Shown here piece by piece: positions 57,361-64,000 of a DNA stretch of 64,000 nucleotides. Under the pieces are notes generated by a model. That model searched no databases. It had not been told where the DNA came from and saw only the letters and a list, made by a program, of their open reading frames with translations. Both the position numbers and the translations under genes were made by a program. The stretch lies in the NCBI GenBank assembly GCA_026874595.1, contig JAPPUL010000084.1, positions 359,001-423,000 of the forward strand, written 5' to 3'. Source of the DNA: Sipunculus nudus (lineage: Eukaryota > Annelida > Sipuncula > Golfingiida > Sipunculidae). Within the stretch, counting starts at the first letter, position 1. Every line of letters starts with the position of its first letter.

Positions 57361-58534
57361 TTAATATAACTCTCTTGAAAAAATACCCGTCTTCTTTTTC
57401 AGCTCTTCGATGAAATATGCCCGTGACAGGATAGTTGTATCGTGGCTGCTAGGGAATTTATCATCGCCAGTGTAAACAACAAATTTCTGTTTCACCTTTA
57501 AATCCTCACAGGCCATGTGAAAGCCTTTTTTAAGGGTCTGGGTACGGCTTGCTTTGATCTCAATAGCCCTGTAATCATCGAGCCCAAACTCAATCAGCAA
57601 ATCAATTTCTACCCCAGCTGATGTGCGATAGAAAAAGGGATTAGCGCTTGAAGGCAAGGCATTGATAATGGTGTCAATGACAAATCCCTCCCAGCTTTTG
57701 CCGAATATGGGATGTCCTAACAAAGCCTCATAATTGGGGATTTGCAACAGTGCATGGACAAGGCCGCTATCCCGCACATATGTGCGGGGTGATTTCACCC
57801 ATCGTTTTTTGACGTTTCCATACCAAGGCTCTAGCCTGCAAGCCAATAATAGATCGACCATAAGGTCTAAATATCAACTGACGATGACACTCTCCACGCC
57901 AAGAGAACTTGCTAGCTTTGAAGCGTTTAGCCGCTCACCTTATGTATGGGCGAGCATGCTCCAAAAGCGCATCAGCGTGGTAGCTCGAATCCTTGGCCCA
58001 AGCTGAGGAATATCCCGTTCCAGATAAGTGCGAATAAAATTCTGCCGCCAATTGTGACTTGCCCCATCATCTTCAGCAGTATAGCTATCAGGAAAGCCAT
58101 CACGCATCCAGAGTTTTTGTAACAGCTCTCCAGACGTTTCTTCAATTTCAAACGGATTTAGGCCTGTAATCTCAGAATAATGAATACGGCCTGTCAGGCT
58201 TTCAGCGCTTTGTTTTAGCAATTCATTGCTCGCCAATCCTAACACCAGAAAGCTGCCATTCCCACGTCCTTCACGCCGTCTGGCATCAATAATACCCCGC
58301 AGCGATATAAATAAATCAGGGTAGCGTTGAACTTCATCAAGAATTACCAGCTTATCAGCATGTAGCTCCAAATAGTGGGCGGGGTCTTTCAACTTTTGGA
58401 AATCCTCTGGGTTCTCAAGGTCCAAATAGATGGATGCTTGCCCTTTGGCAATCTCATGTGCAAGTGTCTTGCCAATCTGGCCGGGTTTTGGCTTAGACTT
58501 TTGATGATTTTTGCGTAAGCTCTCTTTTATACAT
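57361..58534 (-). pseudogene. AAA ATPase with DUF4143 domain, broken
   Basis: ATG 58534 begins MYKRELTQKSSKV, then the frame shifts into a damaged P-loop (KPGQIGKT in place of GPRQxGKT) and YLDLENPEDFQKL, LVILDEVQRYPDLF (Walker B), GSFLVLGLAS and NPFEIEE. After LAHT come TAA, GERLNASKLASSLGVESVIV-S, TGA and YLDLMVDLLLACRLEPW in the same frame. The C-terminal DUF4143 part (PRTYVRDSGLVHALLQI, EIDLLIEFG, AIEIKASRTQTL) is intact. The stops fit CAA to TAA and CGA to TGA. Function of the family is unknown, often accessory or mobile. Confidence 0.85.
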
Positions 58535-58780
58535 GCTCGCAATGCTAACACACAATGTTAAATATGCGAGGTAAATGTTTTGTGCTGGTCCGTTTCCAAT
58601 GAAGTGTTGTCAGACGAACTTTGCTCGTCTCAAATCGGTTCATTTGACAACATCTATGTAGACAATCGAAAGCGCACCCCATTCATATGGATGCGGGCCT
58701 ATAATTTTTAGGTCTTTTAAGCACAGTCAGGATAAAAAGAGAAAATCATAACCTAATCTATTTTCTTCTGGCTATTTTCT

Positions 58781-59458
58781 TTATACCTCTTTTAAAAAGT
58801 CTGGTAAGGCTGGGTGTGGAAAAACAGAAAAAGCCTTAAGGCGTTGATGCGTTCTATTTGCGGCAGATTTTATATGAAAACGCAAAGTCTCACATGCCGT
58901 ATCAACAGCCCCCAGCGGAGTAAATTCAAAATGATAGCATGCTCATTTAAAGATTGCGTTACATCTTTTATTCCCACGGTTTCAAAAAATTTCTGATTAA
59001 TGAATAATGATGTTTGAGCTTGTTGCAATGCTTTTAAAAGGAGCTTATTGGCATTATTTTGGTAAAGGCCATAATGAAACTCAAATTCAACCTTTCGAAT
59101 TTGTTCGGGTTGTAAAGTTTCCATATTCATGACTTCATCTAAAAAATTTAAAAGATAGCAATTATATTGCTGATCTATATTGTTGCTAAACTCTTTAAGA
59201 GCCTCTGGCTCAAGAGCATATCTTGTATGAAATTGCTTTTGAAGTGTTTGAGATGTAAGGGGCTCAACAATCCAATGAGACCGTTCATCTTTACTTACCA
59301 CCATACGCTGCTGCAGTTTGAACAACAACTCTCTTATAATTGTGCGGCTTATAATATTCCGATGCGATACGCTCATTAATCCAAAAACGACCAAAAGGCA
59401 TTGCACAAATAAGTGCTTTTTCGAATTCTTCTTCAATAAGATTTAAGGATATTTCCAT
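58781..59458 (-). pseudogene. GntR-family (FCD) regulator, frameshifted
   Basis: Starts MEISLNLIEEEFEKALICAM at 59458, with PFGRFWINERIASEY as the winged-helix start. After a shift near 59355, ISRTIIRELLFKLQQRMVVS and the FCD domain (RYALEPEALKEFSNN, EFHYGLYQNNANKLLL) continue. A second shift near 58905 precedes the last helices. It lies upstream of and divergent from the NCS1 permease operon and was probably its regulator. Confidence 0.8.
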
Positions 59459-59788
59459 ACAATTGAGCCTTCTTATAATCTTTTTATTATCTTTTAAAAA
59501 TATAACAGAAATCTTTTTTGTGCAAAATCTTTATGCTTTTATGATGAAGTCATGACAACCTACAGTATTTGCTCTTGCATTGATAAAAGGCATTTAAAAT
59601 CCTGCCGCTAAACAGACCACGGGTATACAATACACAGCTATAATAGAGTTTAGTGGTATATAATTGCCCATTATATATCTTTTAAATTGTATTTTGTATA
59701 CAAAAATTTCACAATATGCATTTCCCATAGTATCTTACTACTTAATATATTTTTTCTCTGACCTCATAACAAAAAAGGAGAGCTCAAA
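59459..59788. other. Divergent promoter region, no gene
   Basis: 330 AT-rich bases between the GntR-type regulator and the permease gene. A GGAGAG ribosome binding site at its end serves the permease TTG start. I saw no clear operator. Confidence 0.5.
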
Positions 59789-61242
59789 TTGTCTAATCAA
59801 GAAAGTTATAAAATCCAATCTGCTAAAAATCATCTACTTGAAAAAGCCATTCTTCCAGTTGTTTATAGCCATCGCTCTATTTCTGACATTGGTTATCTTT
59901 GGATGTGGATATGTATGGCTGTAATCATTGCGACATTCTCTATCGGTGCCGCAGGTATTGCAGGCTTAGATTTAGTAACTGTTGCTATAACAGTTTTTTT
60001 AGCAAATCTCGCATTAGTTGTTATGCTTTTTACCGCAGATATTGGAACGGAGCATGGGCTAAGCTTTGCTGTCTTTTTGCGTGCGCCTTTTGGAACTGTA
60101 GGAACGCATTTACCATCAGTTTCTCGTGGTATTGTTGCTGCGATATGATTTGGTATACAAACCTATTTGGGGGCCCTCGCATTAAATGGTATTGTCAATT
60201 ACATCACAGGCTTTGATAGCTGGATATTTTGGTATGCTATTTTTGCCATTGTTCAAATTGTGAATACCGCTATGGGCATTAAGGCTGTGGAGCGCTTAGC
60301 AACGATTGCAGCCCCCGCCATTATCGTGATTTCAATTTGAATGTATTATACTTTAGAAAATGTTGCCGAAGTGAAAGGTGTAAATATTTGGACTTTTGCA
60401 GGCAGCGACGATATTAGCATTTTTATTCTATTTGTAACAAATATGTCTTTTTGGTCTGCTTTGGCTGTGGATATTCCTAATTAAACCCGTTATTTGCACA
60501 CAGAATCTGGTGCGAAAAGTTTTTATAAAAGAAACAAAAAAGCTATTATTGCTCAGTTCTTAGGTTGCCTCTCACACAAGCATGGGTTGGCGTGATTGGC
60601 GCAATTTCATTTATGGCTGCAGGTGACTGGAACCCAATTAATGTTATTCAGGCCGAAGGCACGGGCATTGTTTTAATTATATTACTGATATTGGTTATTC
60701 TTGCGCAATGGTCTACAAATACGGCGGCCAACTTAATTCCGGCAACCTTAGCTTTTGTAAATGCTGGTGCACCAAAAGTGAATTACACCCTTGGCTTAAT
60801 CATTGCAGGCATTATCGGAACATTATCATTCCCATGGCTGATCTTAGATCATCTCTTTACCTATTTAGGCTTTTATGGCGCCATTTTATCGGCTGTTGGC
60901 GGCATTATGATTTGTGATTATTTCATCATTAGAAAGCGTCAACTCAATGTGCCTGAGCTGTTTAAAGAAGATGGTCAATATACTTATGCCAATGGTTTTA
61001 ATCCGGCAGCATTAATTGCGTGGGTTATAGGCAGCGCAGCCGCAATCTACTCTATCCAGTTCGCTTATATTATCGGCTTCCCTGTTGCTTTTATTATTTA
61101 TTATATTTTGATGAAATTTTGGATATTAGAAAAACACCCACAAGCCGAGGTTACATCTCCTTCTGAAGCTGATTATTTAGCAACATCTGTTGGTAAGAGC
61201 TGGGGTTTTTCCGATGGAAAAATCACACGTCAATCCAATTAA
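59789..61242 (+). pseudogene. NCS1-family (cytosine/allantoin-type) permease, broken
   Basis: AAAGGAGAGCTCAAA precedes a TTG start (possibly a mutated ATG). MSNQESYKIQSAKNHLLEKA and FSIGAAGIAGLDLVTVAITV start a 12-helix NCS1 nucleobase/hydantoin transporter. In-frame TGA codons at 60146 and 60338 stand where Trp is expected (AAI-stop-FGIQTYLGAL and VISI-stop-MYYTL). TAA at 60482 falls in DIPN-stop-TRYLH, where Tyr is usual. One base is missing near 60563, after which PLTQAWVGVIGAISF continues to the end. Four lesions in an otherwise well preserved gene. Confidence 0.88.
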
Positions 61243-61284
61243 TAATGAAACGGATTATAACCCATTAATGCAGGAGCCCATATT

Positions 61285-62675
61285 TTGAAACTAAGAACAA
61301 AAATTCAAACTCTTGATGATATGATGTATGCTTTAATCAGCGGTAATGCAAATTCATATATGTTTTTAGATGAAGCGATAAAAAATGCTCAGACCGCTGA
61401 ATTTATGTTCACTCAAATACAAGCGGATGAGGCAAAAAAATGGTTAGAAAAAGCCTACAGCACAGGCATGTGTCATAGCTTGGATCGACCTTTATTTGGT
61501 ATTCCTTTTGTTTTAAAAGATGTATTTGCACAAAAAGGATACAAAAACCAAGGAGCAAGCTTCGCCCTTGAAAATGTAGCTGAAGAAGAATATGACAGCA
61601 TGGTTGTTCATATTTTAAATGATGCTGGCATGTATTGTATGGGCCGTACAAATATGAGTGAATTTGCATTTTCTGGCGTGGGATATAATCCACATTTTGG
61701 CACCGCTCAAAATGTTTGGTCACAAGATGAACCGCTAATTCCAGGCGGTTCATCTTCAGGATCAGCCATTGCCGTTGCTCAGGGTGTTGCACCTGTTGGT
61801 ATCGGTAGTGATACATCTGGCTCTATTCGTATTCCTGCGGCATTAAATGGCCTTGTTGGGTTTAAGCCAACTTCTATGCGAATATCTAAAAAAGGTATGT
61901 TTGCTTTATCGCCAAGCCTAGATACCGTTGGGACGATGACACATAGCGTAAAAGATTTATTTCTGCTCTTAAAAATATTTGGCTTTAATTTAGATGAAAA
62001 TCCAAAACAAAAAGAAAAACCCGAATTTGTTGTTCCAAAAAATCTGGATCAATTTGGCATAGACAAACGGATTTTAGCAAATTTTGAAAACCATATTACG
62101 AAGATCACCAAAAGTGGATATTCTGTTGAATATTCCGAAATTAAATCTTTTCACTCTATTTTAAAATTATTTAATCAATTCAATATGCTACGCTTGTGGC
62201 TATTGAAGCTTATATGAATTTAATGCCTTTGTTTAACAAATATGGTGAAAAGCAAGTAGATCCATTCATTTTGAAACGCTTAAAACAACAAGAAGGATGT
62301 AAGGCAAAAAATTTCGTTCATTTATTGCAAAAACGAAGCGAGTTGATGAATCAAGTTCAAACAGAGATTGATGGTAGGCTTCTTTTGATGCCAACAACGG
62401 CAATACGAGCTGTTCCGATCGCCGAGATTGAAAGTAGCTTAGCAAACTTCATGAAGATCAATAAAAATATTTTAAAGCTTACAATGTTAGGAAGCTTTTT
62501 AGATATGCCAAGCTTGGCATTACCGACAGGTATTTCAGATGGAGCTCACCCGGATTCAATCATGATTTCAGGTGTTACCAACTCTGATGAAAAAGTGCTT
62601 TTTGCGGTAAAAGATTTAGCGGCTATTTTCACCAAAGATAGACCTATAAATAATTTACGCTTAAGCCAAAATTAG
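61285..62675 (+). pseudogene. Amidase signature family enzyme, frameshifted
   Basis: Ser-cisSer-Lys hydrolase. GIPFVLKDVFAQKGYKNQGA carries the catalytic Lys, and IPGGSSSGSAIAVAQGVAPV and GSDTSGSIRIPAALNGLVGF carry the two serines. Near 62190 one base is lost or gained, and the protein resumes as ATLVAIEAYMNLMPLFNKYG to LDMPSLALPTGISDG. Relatives include allophanate and ureidoglycolate-type amidases, so it may finish breakdown of a cyclic amide imported by the permease. It is separated from the permease by 42 bases. Confidence 0.87.
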
Positions 62676-62693
62676 AAAAGAAAGGGTATAAAA

Positions 62694-63570
62694 ATGGCTA
62701 AAAAAATATTTGTTGCTTATGGTATCGACGTTGATGCTGTTGCAGGGTGGCTGGGTTCTTACGGAGGCGATGATAGCCCCGATGATATTTCACGCGGTTT
62801 ATTTGCAGGAGAGGTAGGTTCTCCACGTTTATTAAAATTATTTGAAAAACATAAAATAAAAACAACCTGGTTTATACCAGGCCATTCTATAGAAACATTT
62901 CCTGAGCAAATGAATGCTGTTGCCGATGCAGGGCATGAAATAGGTATGCATGGTTATAGCCATGAAAATCCAATTGCCATGACACGTGAACAAGAAACAG
63001 CGATTTTAGATAAATCTATTGATCTAATCACAAAACTTTCAGGCAAGCGGCCAACGGGCTATGTTGCACCTTGGTGGGAATTTAGCCCTGTAACCAACGA
63101 GCTCTTATTAGAGCGCGGCATAAAATATGATCATTCGTTAATGCATCGATTTCCACCCTTATTATGTTCGTGTTGGCGATAGCTGGACAAAAATTGATTA
63201 TTCTCAGCATCCAGACACATGGATGAAACCTTTAGAAAGGGGTTAAGAAACAGATCTGGTAGAAATACCTGCTAACTGGTATTTAGATGATCTCCCTCCA
63301 ATGATGTTCATTAAAAAATCACCAAATTCGCATGGTTTTGTGAACCCACGAGATATTGAGGAAATGTGGCGCGATCAATTTGATTGGGTATATAATGAAT
63401 ATGATTATGCTGTATTCACGATGACGATCCACCCCGATGTTTCGGGGCGACCTCAGGTTTTAGCCATGCATGAAAGGTTAATCCAGCATATTAACAAACA
63501 TGAAGGTGTACAATGGGCTACTTTTGATGAAATCGCAGATGATTTTTTAAAGAACAACCCCAGAAAATGA
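62694..63570 (+). pseudogene. NodB-fold deacetylase (PgdA/cyclic imidase-like), broken
   Basis: [20 protein letters not shown] then [31 protein letters not shown] and [13 protein letters not shown] are characteristic of the Helicobacter PgdA (HP0310) and cyclic imide hydrolase group. A frameshift near 63150 (LMHRF, expected LMHxDFHPYY) and an in-frame TAA at 63244, where Glu is expected, are followed by [20 protein letters not shown] and [13 protein letters not shown]. Beside an amidase and a nucleobase-type permease, hydrolysis of a cyclic imide or ureide is more likely than peptidoglycan modification (inference). Confidence 0.87.
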
Positions 63571-63580
63571 GGAGAAAATA

Positions 63581-63886
63581 ATGTGCGGCTTATGTGGTGC
63601 TTTTGGCCAAAAAATGCATTGGTCTGATGATGTTGACCAACACAAAAAAAGCCCTGTCAATACGCATGTAAGTCGCATTCAGCGCATGCAAAGAATAAGT
63701 ATTTTAAACACTTATCTAAACCCAAAAAAGATCAAAATCCGTGATTGGCAGAATGTTCATTATATTTTAGAAAATACAACTGGACGCATAGAAATTGCTG
63801 AAGATATTTTTGATATATGGGTTAAAGTTGAACATATATTAGGCTATCCATTTGATCCGTTGGAATTAAAAGATGGAAAAAATTAA
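63581..63886 (+). CDS. Small cysteine-containing protein of CobW operons
   Basis: 101 residues, MCGLCGAFGQKMHWSDDVDQ at the start, with RIQRMQRISILNTYLNPKKI and TTGRIEIAEDIFDIW. I recall such CGLCG proteins as uncharacterised neighbours of CobW-type GTPases and amide hydrolases. The CxxC start could bind a metal. GGAGAAAATA precedes the ATG and its end overlaps the CobW start by 14 bases, so the two are coupled. Confidence 0.75.
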   Translation: MCGLCGAFGQKMHWSDDVDQHKKSPVNTHVSRIQRMQRISILNTYLNPKKIKIRDWQNVHYILENTTGRIEIAEDIFDIWVKVEHILGYPFDPLELKDGKN

Positions 63887-64000
63887 AAAGATTCCAATTA
63901 CGATTATCACAGGGTTTTTAGGCTCTGGTAAAACGACGATTTTGCGTAACACTTTAGAGCATGAGGGATATGGCCATACAGCGATCTTAGTCAATGAATT
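63873..64000 (+). CDS. CobW/G3E-family GTPase, N-terminal part (runs off the window)
   Basis: MEKIKKIPITIITGFLGSGK then TTILRNTLE contains the P-loop GFLGSGKTT, followed by AILVNEF, the G3E switch region. These proteins are metal chaperones that load Zn, Co or Ni into partner enzymes. In this operon the partner could be the metal-dependent NodB-fold hydrolase or another enzyme to the right. Confidence 0.9.
   Translation, partial: MEKIKKIPITIITGFLGSGKTTILRNTLEHEGYGHTAILVNE

Noticed and set aside
15931-63570. UAA or UGA stop-codon reassignment to explain the in-frame stops
   Set aside because: The stops replace different residues (Glu, Gln, Tyr, Trp, Arg), frameshifts accompany them, and both TAA and TGA end intact genes in the same window.

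Overview
The window is a mosaic of blocks that differ in base composition and taxonomic flavour. Blocks 1-8361, 14.3-36.1 kb and 58.8-64 kb are AT-rich. Blocks 8.4-14.2, 36.4-37.4 and 39.2-46.6 kb are clearly richer in GC, and 47-57 kb is intermediate. The left block carries hydrogenase maturation genes, a FloA flotillin, a PilZ-type protein and a one-piece tmRNA, which does not fit an alphaproteobacterium (these have permuted two-piece tmRNA). The right half carries a glycerol operon of the GlpSTPQ/UV ABC type, best known from Rhizobium-like alphaproteobacteria. Either the genome took up large foreign blocks, or the contig joins pieces of different organisms. Sequence alone cannot decide.

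Layout: hypE end, hypF, PilZ protein, floA, small exported proteins, haloacid dehalogenase, ferredoxin-MBL protein, ssrA (1-8.4 kb). A GC-rich prophage fragment (8.4-14.2 kb) has tail genes on the plus strand and, on the minus strand, a LexA-like repressor followed by three overlapping unknown genes. This is the best candidate for an undescribed system. Next comes a multicomponent phenol hydroxylase and catechol 2,3-dioxygenase cluster (14.5-22.3 kb), a fused hydantoinase/oxoprolinase (23.1-26.8 kb), a MarR-type regulator with a TRAP transporter (27.1-31.3 kb), a graveyard of transposase and HsdR remnants (31.4-32.4 kb), RidA with a polar amino acid ABC transporter (32.5-36.1 kb), and a Gfo/Idh/MocA oxidoreductase. 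A decayed ABC, GDPD, inositol-phosphatase and ROK cluster follows (39.2-46.1 kb), then glpK-V-U-Q-P-T-S-D with divergent glpR (47.1-57.3 kb). The window ends with a decayed NCS1 permease, amidase and NodB-fold deacetylase operon leading into a CobW GTPase.

Many genes after about 15 kb carry one to a few nonsense codons or single-base frameshifts while the rest of the protein is well conserved. Affected genes include the catechol dioxygenase, phenol hydroxylase large subunit, dctP, inositol phosphatase, GDPD, all three components of one ABC transporter, ROK and GntR regulators, NCS1 permease, amidase and deacetylase. Several stops are explained by C-to-T or G-to-A changes (CAA to TAA, CGA to TGA, TGG to TGA or TAG). 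Together with scattered IS and HsdR remnants and many short tandem duplications, this looks like recent AT-biased genome decay, as in a host-restricted bacterium, although sequencing error must be excluded. Intact systems that still make sense together are the glp operon (glycerol uptake, phosphorylation, oxidation), the TRAP and amino acid importers (TRAP lacking an intact binding protein), and the hydantoinase/oxoprolinase.
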